This document shows positions 45,480 to 56,370 of a DNA stretch of 64,000 nt, piece by piece; position 1 is the stretch's first letter, and every line of letters starts with the position of its first letter. The stretch comes from Hemicordylus capensis (lineage: Eukaryota; Chordata; Lepidosauria; Squamata; Cordylidae): positions 27,374,501 through 27,438,500 of the forward strand of contig NC_069659.1 of the NCBI RefSeq assembly GCF_027244095.1. The letters are read 5' to 3'. Made by a program: the position numbers and the translations under genes. The notes beneath the pieces were generated by a model. The model did no database searches. It saw only the letters and a program-made list of their open reading frames with translations, and had not been told where the DNA came from.

Positions 45480-46630
45480 CACAGATGGACATTCTCAGAA
45501 GCTGTTTTTGTTAAAACACAGAACCTGTGATCTGGGCAGGTCTCCTTGGGCACCACAATTATCACTCCAGTGTTGTGGGCTGAGCTGATGATGTCATAAA
45601 AGTAGCCAGTAGCAGCTGAGAGAACATGAAGCTGTCCCAACATGGCCTCTGCGTGGCCTTTTTTACAAGGTAATTAAAAAAAACTTTTAAAATAAATTAA
45701 GATCGTGAACCCTCTGAACCGGGGGTGGGTTCGGTTCGACCCCGAATCATCAAACCTCCGAACCGAACCCCCAAACGAGTCCACACATCCCTAGAAAAAG
45801 GCCCTCTGGTTGCACCTGAGCCATGAAGGTCGAATCACCTCTAAAGGAAGGATGTGGTTGTATAGTAATCCCTGTAGCTTTCTGGGCTTTCTATCCCTGC
45901 TCTCTTCTTAAATCCAAAACCCTGTTTCTCTCCAGCTTCCTTTCTCTGGTCAGCCTGGAAGTTATTTTAAATCTGACACTAAGCTCAATTTCCTCTTTGC
46001 AGTTATCTGATTAATCTTGGAACTTATTTTTAGTAGTAATATTGCTTTAATCAATTTTCCTATTCCTATCCTTACCCTACAACAAAACCTTTTTTATTTC
46101 TGAACTGCAACCTCTCTCTCAATCCATTTTCCTGCTACCAAACTTTGCATTAAAATTATTCTGACGTGGAACTGCTCCACCCAAGCAAGCTAATTTCCCC
46201 ACACAAAGCCCAAACACAATTTTGGGGTGATCACCAACCAGCTCCAACAACACCGGGGCAGCTCCATCAACACAGTAAACAAAGCAAATGACACGGACAG
46301 AAAAATAGGAATGCTAATATGAAAAGAAAAGATAAAAAATATTAAAACAGTATATGGAAAAGCAATTAGTTAAAACCTTTCCAAGCCAGCAGGAGTCAGC
46401 GGAAGCACCTTTGCCTTTGCCTTCCCACCTCCCTCTCTCCCTCCATGACTCCCACTTGGGCTGACTACTGCCCTTGTCTATCAGGAACTGTAAGCCCTAT
46501 GGAGTAGGTAGGGCATGCAGCTTTATTGTAGAGATGAGGCACTAGTGTGAGCCCAGAAACATTGCCCTATTCCTTTTGATTGCTTGAAAGAAATTTCTTT
46601 CAATTGCCCTGAAGTAATGCCGAGAATGGA
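45480..46630 (+). pseudogene. Third LRRC52-like locus relic, inverted, without exon 1
   Basis: Positions 45490-45645 align in reverse with the gene A upstream block (35445-35590), including TGATGTCA at 45589-45596. Positions 46262-46625 align in reverse with the 5' end of the gene A intron (34510-34200), including 'gcaaatgacacggacagaaa', 'ttagttaaaacctttccaag' and part of the palindromic MITE. The segments are in the same order and spacing range as in gene A. The 620 bp between them hold no LRR coding; they contain a foldback-family end (to 45793) and unrelated sequence. I infer a duplicated locus that lost its first exon. No second exon was found. Confidence 0.65.
45680..45793. mobile_element. 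TAGGG foldback-family right end
   Basis: 'gggttcggttcgaccccgaa' and the terminus CCACACATCCCTA at 45781-45793 match the family right end. The left end is not identified. Confidence 0.5.
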
Positions 46631-46769
46631 CATGACATCTGACCCTACTAGTCCTGCCTTTTGTTGGGAAACCTAACATCTGGAACTGATATTTGAAATA
46701 AGTTGCAGATGTCCGGAGATTCCAGCAGCCCATTGAGGGTCTGTAGCCAGGGGGTATCCAGGGCTGGCC

Positions 46770-46935
46770 ATCACCTCCACAAATTTCTCTTCCCCACCAG
46801 CTGCCATCCCCCCACAAGTTTCTCTTCCCCACCAGCTGCCATCCCCCCACAAGTTTCTCTTCCCCACCAGCTGCCATCCCCCCACAAGTTTCTCTTCCCC
46901 ACCAGCTGCTAGCCCCCCCACCCCAGTTTCTCTGT
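46770..46935. repeat. 35-bp minisatellite
   Basis: Four to five tandem units of about 35 bp contain 'ccacaagtttctcttcccca' and 'ccagctgccatcccc'; the last unit is diverged. It explains the Gly/Trp-rich open frames on the minus strand. Confidence 0.9.
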
Positions 46936-46969
46936 CCCTCTAGCTGCAATGCTGCAACTAGAGATTTGA

Positions 46970-47335
46970 CCTGAAGGTCTTCTGCTCCGGTATCTGTGTA
47001 AATTTGCAACTTGCCACGCGGCCCCAGGATTCCCCATGTGAGTGCATGGGGAATCCTGGAGAGACTCCCCGAGCCTGGGAGGCTGCTTGCAGCCGCCTGG
47101 CGGGGGTCTCCCTGTCTGTTGCCACTTTGTGGAGCCGTGCTGCGGCAGCACATAAGCAATCAAACCGGGGTAGCAGAGCGCTAGCTCTGCTAACCTTGTT
47201 TAAAGGGAGGGATACATTTGGTGGTTTGCTGCCAGGAGCCACACGGCTCCTGTGGCAGCAGATGACTAGGAGAAATCGAGCTAGGCTCCCTTAGCCCGAT
47301 TTCCCCCGGTTGTGTGAATAGCTTCACATTTTACA
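46970..47335. repeat. GC-rich interspersed repeat
   Basis: Shares 'gagactcccc', 'ggctgc..gccgcctgg', 'ggtctccctg', 'agcagagcgctagctctgct' and 'cccgatttcccccggttgtg' with 59560-60000 and 44346-44820. It ends TTGTGTGAATAGC, resembling the ends of the palindromic MITE at 44066. Confidence 0.6.
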
Positions 47336-47414
47336 AACCTTTCTGGCAGGGTTTCTAATACAAGTCTGTAGCAGGTCTGTTGAGTAAGAGCCGAGATGGA
47401 GGGGGAACAGTAGG

Positions 47415-47695
47415 ATGAAGACAACGAATACTTATATACCACTTTTCAACAAAAGTTCCCAAAGTGGTTTACATAGATATAAAGAAAAATAAAATAAAAT
47501 GGCTCCCTGACCCCAAAGAGCTCACAATCTTAAAAAGAAATTTAAGATAGACACCAGCAACAGCCACTGGGGGGGATGCTGTGCTGGGGATGGATAGGGC
47601 CAGTTGCTTTCTCCCTGCTAAATAAAGAGAATCACCACTTTTAAAAAATGCCGCTTTGCTCAGTTAGCAGGGTAATCCACTTTGCCTGGATACAA
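47415..47695 (-). mobile_element. Squamate SINE-like repeat
   Basis: Reverse-strand copy with 'cttatataccacttttcaac', 'ccccaaagagctcacaatct', 'tagacaccagcaacagccac' and 'aaataaagagaatcaccact'. It is the same family as 31895 and 36358. Confidence 0.75.
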
Positions 47696-47757
47696 CACAC
47701 CTCAAACTGAAGCTAATGGCATGCAATGTTGCTTTGCAGCTAGCATGATGTGCTCTC

Positions 47758-47965
47758 ATAGGAACACAGGAAGCTGCCTTATACCGAATCAGACCACTGG
47801 TCAATCTAGCTAAGTATTGTCTACAGTAGCGGGCAGCAGCTATCCAAGGTTTCAGGCAGGAGCCTTTCTCAGCCCTACCTGGAGATGCCAGGGATTGAAC
47901 CTAGGACCTTCTGCATGCAAAGCAGAGGCTCTGCCACTGAGCTATAGCCACATCCCCATCTGATT
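47758..47965 (-). mobile_element. tRNA-derived SINE with intact tRNA-like head
   Basis: On the minus strand it begins with a tRNA-like region: A-box-like TATAGCTCAGTGGCAGAG and B-box-like GGTTCAATCCC, with 'tctgctttgcatgcagaagg' between them. The body follows, ending 'aaggcagcttcctgtgttcc'. Fragments of this SINE are captured at 23067 and 41638, and a plus copy is at 52785. Confidence 0.8.
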
Positions 47966-47969
47966 GCTG

Positions 47970-48990
47970 GTCAGAGATGAAGGAAAGGGAATGGAGCTCC
48001 ATTAAGAGCCCACTTGGTGCCTGCATGTGAAGGCTGGGGTTGATGGAAAGCAGAGGAAGGATGCCCATTGCACAAATTCTGATTTCTGCTATTGGCCAAC
48101 ATCACATTTTTGTACATTTAAACAACTTTGACTCAGACGAAAGAATCAAAACCAGCTCCTTCAAAGACTAAAGTTTATTTTTAATTGCCAATAAGACAAG
48201 TATTGTGTGCTGTATTGTCAAAATATCAGTCTACAAAAGGCAGCATTTTAGGGATATAACATCAAATTCAACAATACATATATACATTGCACATGAGAAA
48301 GCAGATAATACAACAAAAGAGGTTGTTTTTTTTAAAGCAGTCTTTCCAAATAGTAGAGCCTCTCTGAAGTTATGGACTTGTTTCAGAATACTTTGAAAAT
48401 GGTAGTTGCACACTAGATCTGATACGCTTTCATTGGATGGAAAAAGAACTGATCCATAACTTCAATTCTGATGGTACATTCCAGCATAGTCTGGTGCAGC
48501 TCCCATTCATTTCAATGTGATATATGTAGGAGATCTTCCTGGATGATCATGCCCAGACTAAAGGCACAAAAGCTACTGGAGAGTTGGGGGAAGGAAAGTG
48601 GAGGGGAGAGAATAGCAGATCTCCATAATGATAGGTTCTTGCAATAAATAAATGCGAATTAACGACTTTCCTTGGTTACATCCTGGCTTACCACTTCAGC
48701 ACAAACCCTCTCATATTTACAGCTCAACCCTCAAAATCTACTGCATGGACATATGTGGGAAAGGAGGAAAGTACTCACATATGCACCAAACTCCACTTAG
48801 TGTGCTGCCACAATGGTAGGATATTCATACAGTTGTACGTTTTGTGCACCAATTCCAGCATAATATTCTATACTAGCTCAGGGGACACAAAGTGTGGAGG
48901 CAAGGGAAAGAAATTGGCCTATGCACCCAACACTATGCATTTTTTTATGATCATGAGTTTTGCTCTGGCAGGTTATCAAGGTTGTTCCCA
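47970..48990. other. Apparently single-copy stretch
   Basis: No repeat signature or coding domain is recognised. A reverse-strand AATAAA (TTTATT at 48174-48179) and AT-rich text could mark a transcript end, but nothing else supports a gene. Confidence 0.3.
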
Positions 48991-48994
48991 TGCA

Positions 48995-49380
48995 TGGTCC
49001 CTTTCTTTCCATAAGGGGCATTACAGATTACAAGGTAGCAAATTTAGATTATACATTAGGAAATGCTTCCTAACGGTATGAGCTGTTAGACAGTGGAACA
49101 GTCTGCCTCATGCAGTGGTTGCCTCTTCTCTAGAAGTTTTCAGTTGGAAGCAGAATGGAGATCTGCATGTGTTGCTGTAGCACAGGGGTTCCCAAACTGT
49201 GGTTCTCCAGATGTGGCTGAACTACAATTCCCATCATCTCCGATCAATAAACTGTAGCTCAGCAACATCTGGAGAACCACAGTTTGGGAACCCCTGCTGT
49301 AGCAAATTCCTGGACAGAATAGGGGATGGACTGGAAGACCTCCAAGATCTGCTACAATTCTGAAATTCTATGAAATAGCA
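48995..49380 (+). mobile_element. Old CR1-type LINE 3' fragment
   Basis: 'ttaggaaatgcttcctaacg', 'acagtggaacagtctgcctc' and 'gatggactggaagacctcca' are CR1 C-terminal and 3' text, related to 18690-18980. A MITE is nested at 49183-49295. Confidence 0.7.
49183..49295. mobile_element. hAT MITE, 113 bp, with perfect 8-bp target duplication
   Basis: The ends CAGGGGTTCCCAAACTGTGG and CCACAGTTTGGGAACCCCTG are perfect inverted repeats. Target copies CTGTAGCA lie at 49175-49182 and 49296-49303. The arms extend inward through 'ttctccagatgt' and 'acatctggagaa'. Confidence 0.95.
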
Positions 49381-50365
49381 GCCCAGAAAATGTTGTGTGG
49401 CTGGGTACAGAAGCAAGCTTTAGGCTCATGTGCACTCTCTCCAGTTTCTATAGATTCTGCAACTAAGCTTGCATTCCCTGCACACCTGCCCTGTATTTGA
49501 GTCCCACATATATGATCAACCCATTTCAAAATAAGGGTGCAGTGATTGTGCACATAGTTGCTGACATCCAGAGCAATGCTCTGCAGATGCTCCTAACACC
49601 CACAGCCATGAAGGGCTAGCCCCTGCACTGCTGAGTGTGCTCCTTGAAGTCTGGGTTGCAAAGAGCACAAATCCTTTTTAGGTCGTGCCCATGCTCAAGA
49701 TGTGCTCTGTTGCAGCAGAAACACATCATTGAGGGTCAAGTGAGGTGTTTCTGCTGTAATTAAGCACTGCTGACCCACGGGGAATGCCAAAGAATTGGAC
49801 AAGAGCGCAAAAGTGTCTATGCTTCAAGGAACACACAGCAGCAGCATTGGGGCAAGCACCGTTTGGCTGTGGTTGTTAGGAGAGCATTGCTGTGTTTGCA
49901 GAGTAATGTTCGCAAAATATTGCTCTGGATGTCTGCCAATGACATCAGTTCTTTTCCAAACAATCCTCTCTCAGACATCTGATTCTATCTACAAATAATC
50001 CCACGGTTGCCTTCTTTTCACATTAATAAACTGATGTGCAGGCCTCAACAATTGATTTTGTGCGTCGGCAGCCTGGAGCCTATTCACATAACAGCTCTGA
50101 GGATTAGATGAGTTTCTACCTGCCCCGACTGAACAAGGCTTATGGGGAATGAGTTGCTTGATCCATCTGCCACAAACTGGCATTCTGCTCTGCATCCTTT
50201 CAAAGTGGAGAGGGAAGAGAGTTCAGATGACTCATTTGCCAAAAGGAATCTGGATTCATTTTTGAGCGGGAAGAAAATGGGTGACTGCAAGAAGAGTGTG
50301 AGCCTTTAGAATTACTCAAAAGACTGGTAAATACACCTGAAATTATCTGAGGTCTTTCAGCTACA
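49381..50365. other. Apparently single-copy stretch
   Basis: No domain-bearing ORF, LINE or SINE signature is recognised. Confidence 0.3.
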
Positions 50366-50367
50366 AC

Positions 50368-50506
50368 AAGGGTTCTCAAACTTGGGTCCCCAGATGTTCT
50401 TGGACTACAACTCGCATCAACCCCTGGCCGCAATTACCAAAGCGATTGTTGCTTTGGCTATTGTAGCTGCAAATAATGGGAGTTGTATTCCAACAAGTCT
50501 GAGAAC
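50368..50506. mobile_element. Diverged hAT-like MITE
   Basis: The left end 'agggttctcaaacttgggtc' with 'cccagatgttcttggactac' and the right end 'gttgtattccaacaagtctg' with 'agaactac' are inverted relatives of the MITEs at 11442 and 49183. Confidence 0.5.
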
Positions 50507-50509
50507 TAC

Positions 50510-52030
50510 ACAATCAACCCAGGACACCTTTCTCTTGTAGTTATCTACAGGTGTTATCTACAAATTAGCTTCTGACTGGTGGGAAGGTAGTTAAAATGTG
50601 TTCCCATTTTTTAAAAAGGAGATTGTTCAGATATGTCCACCACCCAGTTGCCACCTTGAACTGAATACTCATGGCACATTGGCAGGGGGCTACCCCATGT
50701 GTGAAACAAAGAATTACAGTTCAAGAACTGGTCAAGCTATGTGGAACTAATAACCCAATTTAATACCATGCATATTTAATACCATAGTTCAGTTAATAAT
50801 GTCCATTTGAGATTTAAATGCGTCATTCTAATGTGCTGTTTTCCTAGTGTAAACCTGGAGCGCTGGGACATTTGGTGCAAAAGAAGACAAATGAGAAACC
50901 GTGAAGAATCTCTTGAAGTTCAAAATAGGTAATAATGTTGAAAATCTTTGGCTTCAGAGCTGCTCATTTAAAAAAAGGATCATAATGAATTACACATCTT
51001 AAAGAGGCATCTGGGAAAGACAAGACTTACAATCAATATAAATAAAGGGCGGGAGGGGGGAAATCAGGCAAACAATTTTCTAGGTTCTCAAGTGTTCGGC
51101 CAGAATAGCAAGTAAAAACTTGTTCAATATTTAAACTGCATTCCAGGAAAGGTTTGATAGAGATATAAAAAACAGAGTAGATAACAGATTTTACTTGATA
51201 AAGAAACCAATCCAGAGGATGGAGATCATTCTAGAACTCCACCACTAATATAACCATCAGAACAGGAATGGTTTAAAAGTTCACACTATTACCTGATAAC
51301 AAGCCAATTTCAGTTTAATGCATGAAATACTATTGTAAAGCCATTTCTTTCTTCCTTAAAGACAGGAGCTAAAAAGTAATACATAAAATGAAGTGCAGCT
51401 TCGGATGGCTATTAAATATAAATCCTTGTCTACAAAACCTTCCATCCTATTTCCTCCATTATATTCACCATCAAAAGTTCAATTTTCTTTTGGCCCCAAG
51501 CAAGCCTACACTTTGCACTGGTCAGATTTTTTGGAGGGTGGGGAGGAATCCCAAACCCCAATTCCTTATGTTAATCAAACATCTTTCTGATAATATGTTC
51601 AAAATCGCAGCAAGCTGGCTATGCTGTAGCTTTTAAGGTGCTTTATTTTACAGAAAGGCAGGGAGTAAATAGTTTTATATTCTTTTCAAATAATAAACAC
51701 ACAGTATTGTTTGGCAAGAGAAAGGTGAGAAGTTGAAGTAGTTAGTATCAAAATACAATCCAAAAGAGGTGGTGGTGGTGGTTGTTTACATGCCAACAGC
51801 TTGAACTTGGCAATTGAAGCTACTAAAGATGGTTAAGAAATATTACCGTATGTAATGAGAAAAGTAGGACATTCCATATTTAGCTCTAAAAATACTGATC
51901 TTTAAACTTCTCCTCTAAAAACTAGAACTCTTCCGTTCTTGCTTTCCACTTGGATATATCTGCAAGAAGAGACAGGAATTCTCAAACTATCTGGGGACCC
52001 AAGTTTGAGAGCCCCTATTCTGATTTGTTC
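50510..52030. other. Apparently single-copy stretch
   Basis: No gene is supported. A possible splice-bounded 81-bp open segment at 50848-50928 is discussed in the findings. A short MITE remnant ('aattctcaaactatctgggg', 'acccaagtttgagagcccct') lies at 51976-52014. GGT repeats lie near 51770. Confidence 0.35.
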
Positions 52031-52034
52031 CAGT

Positions 52035-52230
52035 TTAAACCAGCTGGTATGTTTCCCAGACTATGGGAAACACCCATAGCAGTGATATAGGAAGATGCTG
52101 AAAGGCATGATCTCATACTGCGCAGGAGATGGCAATGGCAAACCCTTCCTGTATTCTACCAAAGACAACCACAGGGCTCTGTGGTTGCCAGGAGTCAACA
52201 CCAACTCGACGGCATACTTTACGTTAAAAA
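52035..52230 (+). mobile_element. Sauria-type SINE
   Basis: 'gctggtatgtttcccagact', 'taggaagatgctgaaaggca', 'cctgtattctaccaaagaca' and 'caacaccaactcgacggcat' in order. The start of the tRNA head is missing. Confidence 0.8.
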
Positions 52231-52780
52231 TGTTTGTAGACTAGTTATGTGGGCTGGGGCTGATGTTCAACCCAAATGTCCAAATCTGGGTTATGGGTTC
52301 CCATGGAACTTCTGCCAAATAGGTGATACCAACCTAATTATGAAGTATTTCTTGCTCTAGGTAGCCTAAAAGCCTCCCTGGCATCTAGAGCTCTATCTGT
52401 GTGCTGTGGATTGGGCCCCCCCAGTCCTATTTCTGTAGGGTCCTCCCATTTCTGTAGGATGCCCAGACAGACAAACGGTAGTACAGCATGAAAGCCACTT
52501 CTTTTGCAGAGGCCTCTTGTCTAGATCCTAAGGGAGTGGGAGAATCTTCTGGAATCAAATAGGCCACCCTTCTATTGAATTATACTTATGCTGGATGGAA
52601 GCCTGGGCCACAATATTGTGTGCCAATGGAAACTGATCCAATGAAAATAAAACAGGATAGCTGGTCTTGTAGTAGCAAACATATTTTTCTCCTTTGCTAA
52701 GCAAGGTCTGCCTTGGTTTGCTATTGGATGCGAGACATGTGAGCTTTGCAAGTTATGGTGCCAAAGCTCAGTGGGAGAAC
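52230..52780. other. Unclassified stretch
   Basis: Sequence between two SINEs with no recognised coding or repeat signature. Confidence 0.3.
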
Positions 52781-52784
52781 AGAT

Positions 52785-52978
52785 CCTAGGTCCACCCCCT
52801 GGTATCTCCAGGTGGGGTTGGGAGAAACTCCTGCCTGTAACCTTGGAGAGCCACTGCCAGTCAGTGTAGACAATACTGAGCTAGATTTATTTATTTGATT
52901 TGTATTCCAAAATGGCTCAGGGCAGTAGATGGACCACTGGTCTGATTCATTATAAGGCAGCTTCCTATGCCCCTAAAA
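52785..52978 (+). mobile_element. tRNA-derived SINE, 3' part, with a nested LINE tail
   Basis: 'ctccaggtggggttgggaga', 'ccttggagagccactgccag', 'gtagacaatactgagctaga' and 'aaggcagcttcctatgcccc' match 47758-47965 in plus orientation. A short 'tttgatttgtattccaaaat' tail interrupts it near 52890-52925. Confidence 0.75.
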
Positions 52979-52979
52979 T

Positions 52980-54070
52980 TTTCTTTCTGTCATGGTTTTG
53001 TGTGTGTCATTTTTTTTTTTTTTAGTGTATTTGAATCTGTATTTTGAAGGAACAAGGGTTAGAGTTATTTGCAAGCATAGTTGTGTTGGGAACTATATGT
53101 TGTAATGCATGTGTCTAAATGTGCCTTCTGATATTGCTGGATGTGCCTTCTTGTTCCCCATGCAACTTCAGGATTTTGTCTACCCACTCAGTATATCAGA
53201 CCCATGAGTGGAGGTCTTTTTCTGCACATGGATTACATTTAGTGGATCAGGTTGCTTGTATACAAACTGGATTAGCTATTTTGAATAATATTTTTTTCCT
53301 CCTTATGTACACCTGTATAGATGTGCTTAAGTCAATAGGCTTGTAAGCGCAGAGTTGTGTGTGCGAGTATGTGAATACATGCATGCATACCCATGTGTAA
53401 CTTATGCATGTAGGCATTTAAAAGCCAACTAAGAAATTCAGCCACAAAAACATCATCATGCAGCTAGATCTCATTGCAGGCACTAAGATTTCAGCCCTTG
53501 GATTCTCTGGTTCTCTCTTAATACCACATTTAAATCCAGAGAAATAGACCTGTGTTACAAATGAGTAGCTGTCATGCACTCAGTACTTGAAGTCGAAAGG
53601 CCATGGATGTCTCTACCAGTTAGAATGCAGGCTGTTAGCAAAGTTCAGTGGCCACTGGGAGAAGATCCTCAGATTGCTCCTCCTTGAAAAGAAAGAGGTC
53701 CTTTAAGTTGCACATAGGATGGTATAGTCCATCCTTTATCGAGGTGGCCTTGCACTGCAGATGCAGTCACAACGCTCATGGTGCTCAAGCTGAATATCGA
53801 TCAGTGCCATGCTGTTCTTGGTTCTTCCCCTCCTCCTGATATGACCTGCTTCAGGGAGGAACCTCAGCACCTACAGAAGGAAAATGAATGGTTGGTCAGA
53901 AACCAATTAGAATGACGGAGGGACTTGTGATTTCAGGTGCACCTAATACCAACATTGTGGAAATGGTGTAAGCCCAATAGTAAGGTCAACATGTGGACTT
54001 GGTCTGTTTTTTAGACTGACTTGAGGCTGGACTTGAGGCCTAGGGAAGCTTAAGGTCCCATATGACAATG
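52980..54070. other. Apparently single-copy stretch
   Basis: A poly-T run is at about 53012-53024. No gene or repeat family is recognised. Confidence 0.3.
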
Positions 54071-54074
54071 GCCT

Positions 54075-54295
54075 TTAAGTGGGGAGGACAAACTCCTGAT
54101 TTTCAGTCATGTGTGAATTAAAAGCTAGGTTGGAGGAGGGGAAAGTGATTGTGTGGGAGGTGGGCAGAAGCTCAGATGGCATTTCCTTCTACCTTGGGAA
54201 TACGCTAGGTAAATGTGCTTTTAACTCACACATGCCTGAAAATCAGGAGCATTCATAGCTCCCAAATGTGGGTGGGACACTTGTCCTACTACTGT
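54075..54295. mobile_element. Diverged palindromic MITE
   Basis: 'actcctgattttcagtcatg' and 'tgcctgaaaatcaggagcat' are inverted, with 'ttaaaagctaggttgg' and 'aggtaaatgtgcttttaa' inside. The overall order resembles 11085-11270. Confidence 0.5.
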
Positions 54296-54526
54296 AACAG
54301 GCACATCAACAGGTCTAATGACTAAGTTAGTCATGATGAAATTATTCCTCCTGACTTAACTTGATCTATTGATTTAAATAGCCATTAGTCATGACTAACT
54401 AGTCAATATATGACCCATAAGTTCCAATTTTCCCTATTTACCATGGACAGTCCCTAATTCTGGATACCTAACCCTGGTAAATCACTGTCCTCTTTTGCCT
54501 TTTAGGAAGATTTGAACAATAACCCT

Positions 54527-54690
54527 TGCTAACTGAGCAAGGACGAACCTTTATAAAATGATGATTCCCTTTTATTTAACAGGGGGAGAGCAACTGGCTC
54601 TATCCATCTGCAGCACAGCATCCCTCCAGTGGCTGTTGCTGGTATCTATCTTATGTTCCTTTCTTTGATTGTGAGCCCTAAAGGGTGGTG
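54527..54690 (+). mobile_element. Squamate SINE-like repeat, split
   Basis: 'tgatgattcccttttattta', 'ggctgttgctggtatctatc' and 'gattgtgagccctaaagg' match 36358-36560. The rest of the family ('agccattttatttatttatt', 'tgttgaaaagcagcatataa') resumes at about 55100-55170 after a GC-rich insert at 54690-55095. Confidence 0.65.
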
Positions 54691-55095
54691 GCGGAGGGAG
54701 GCTAGCGTCAGCTTGTGTTTGGCTGCCGCAGCCCCCTGCCCGCCCTCCATGCCTGATGTCAGATGCAGGGGGTCGGCTAGCCACCCCCCACGCCTGACAT
54801 CAGATGCAGGGGAGTGGTCTCCCTACCAAACGGGGCTGTGCAGCCCCGTTTGGGAGGAAGATCAGCCCCGCTACATTGGCATTGTTCACTCCAGCTGTGC
54901 TGTCAATGCAGCATGGGCTGATTTAGGTCCCAAATGGGGCTGCACGGCCCCATTTGGGAGCAAAATAATGCTCTTCGTGTCTGACATCAGACATGGGGTG
55001 CGTGTCTGGGAAACATAATAAAATGGCTTCCTGGGGGCAATGGCCCGGATTCTTTGAATCCATTCGCCCAATGGTGGCTCCGCCCCTGCTTTGGG
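54690..55095. repeat. GC-rich insert with internal repetition
   Basis: 'ctgatgtcagatgcaggggg' recurs ('cctgacatcagatgcagggg', 'ctgacatcagacatggggtg'), as does 'aaacggggctg..cagcccc' in inverted forms. This suggests a foldback repeat. Open frames here look like products of composition. Confidence 0.45.
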
Positions 55096-55344
55096 GACAG
55101 AGAGCCATTTTATTTATTTATTTATATCTTTGGGAATTTTTGTTGAAAAGCAGCATATAAATATTGGTTGTATTGTCTCGTATTGTAACTTAACAAACAC
55201 TCTGCAGTACATCCTCAAGAACGTGAAATGATGCTTACAAAAATGGATTAGGGTATACATGCATGTGCCAATATATCAAACCTTTGTGAGATTTTAGGGG
55301 ATACCTTTAAAAAGAGTGTTAGTCTTTGTTTCCAGAATTACTAG

Positions 55345-55475
55345 CTGACATCCTGACTAAATTACTCAATAGAAGCCCCATTGAAATTAATAGGATAAGC
55401 AAGTCATGACTAACTTGTCCTATTAATTTCAATGGGACTGCAGTTAAAAAATTTACACAGGATATCAGTCACTCT
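55345..55475. mobile_element. Foldback MITE with near-perfect arms
   Basis: The arms CCCATTGAAATTAATAGGA and its complement lie at 55377-55400 and 55413-55436. Outer parts 'gctgacatcctgactaaatt' and 'aatttacacaggatatcagt' also pair. Confidence 0.7.
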
Positions 55476-55687
55476 TTTTTAGGTTTCAGACTTCCCCTGA
55501 GGTCTTTCAAAGTTAAAACCTCTTAGCGCACTTGATCTCTAGGAAATGTAAATCCATTACCACTAACACACTGTGAAATGCATTGCTGACATTCATTATG
55601 GAATGTTAAATATGACAGTGTAGGACAATTATTTTTCTTTTACTAGTATATCTGCAACTCAAACAATCACTGTTCTTAAATAATAAT

Positions 55688-55940
55688 AACATAAGAACAG
55701 CCCTGCCGGATCAGGCCCAAGGCCCATCTAGTCCAGCATCCTGTTTCGCACAGTGGCCCACCAGATGTTGCTGGAAGCCTACAGGCAGGAGTTGAGTGCA
55801 TGCCCTCTCTCCTGCTGTTACTCCTCTGCAACTGGTACTCAGAGGCATCCTGCCTTTGAGGCTGGAGGTGGCCCATAGCCCTCTGACTAGTAGCCGTTGA
55901 TAGACCTCTCCTCCATGAAGTTATCCAAACCCTTCTTAAT
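55688..55940 (-). mobile_element. CR1 LINE 3' end fragment
   Basis: 'cagccctgccggatcaggcc', 'gtggcccaccagatgttgct' and 'cctccatgaagttatccaaa' are the reverse of the CR1 3' end. Confidence 0.85.
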
Positions 55941-56370
55941 AAGAATATAATCAGAGGACAAGTTATTATGCAGAGTAAAAATTCAGAATACAACAGTTGG
56001 AGAGGATACTATACATCATCTCCTAATATGACAGCGGGTCCATTCCCCCAAATCTTCATGTTTAAGTTCTCTTTCCATTATTAAGATCCCTTTTTTTGTT
56101 TGGTCTTGTTTATTTCTTTTCTTTCTTTTTTTGGCCTACGTTTTGCATACAAATAAGGTTTTGTTTTATAGGGTTAACAGGTAGGATGGGAGAGGCCACT
56201 TCATAAATGCAGGAAGGGGTTGCAATTAAGGGCAGCATTTGAGATTGATCAGGGAACTGAAATTTTAAATGGTTCTGAAAACTGAATACAATCTAAAAGT
56301 CTGAAAAATCCTTTCATAAAACGTTAGGGAAATTCCATCTGTGGCTTCTTCCTCTTCTATTTATTTCAGG
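55941..56370. other. AT-rich stretch, nothing recognised
   Basis: T-rich low-complexity sequence around 56085-56130; no gene. Confidence 0.3.

Noticed and set aside
46542-47159. 205-codon open frame on the minus strand
   Set aside because: It runs through a 35-bp minisatellite and a GC-rich repeat; the protein is low-complexity and frame-open by composition.
54629-55018. 129-codon plus-strand ORF
   Set aside because: It crosses the boundary of a SINE-like repeat and a GC-rich insert with internal duplications.
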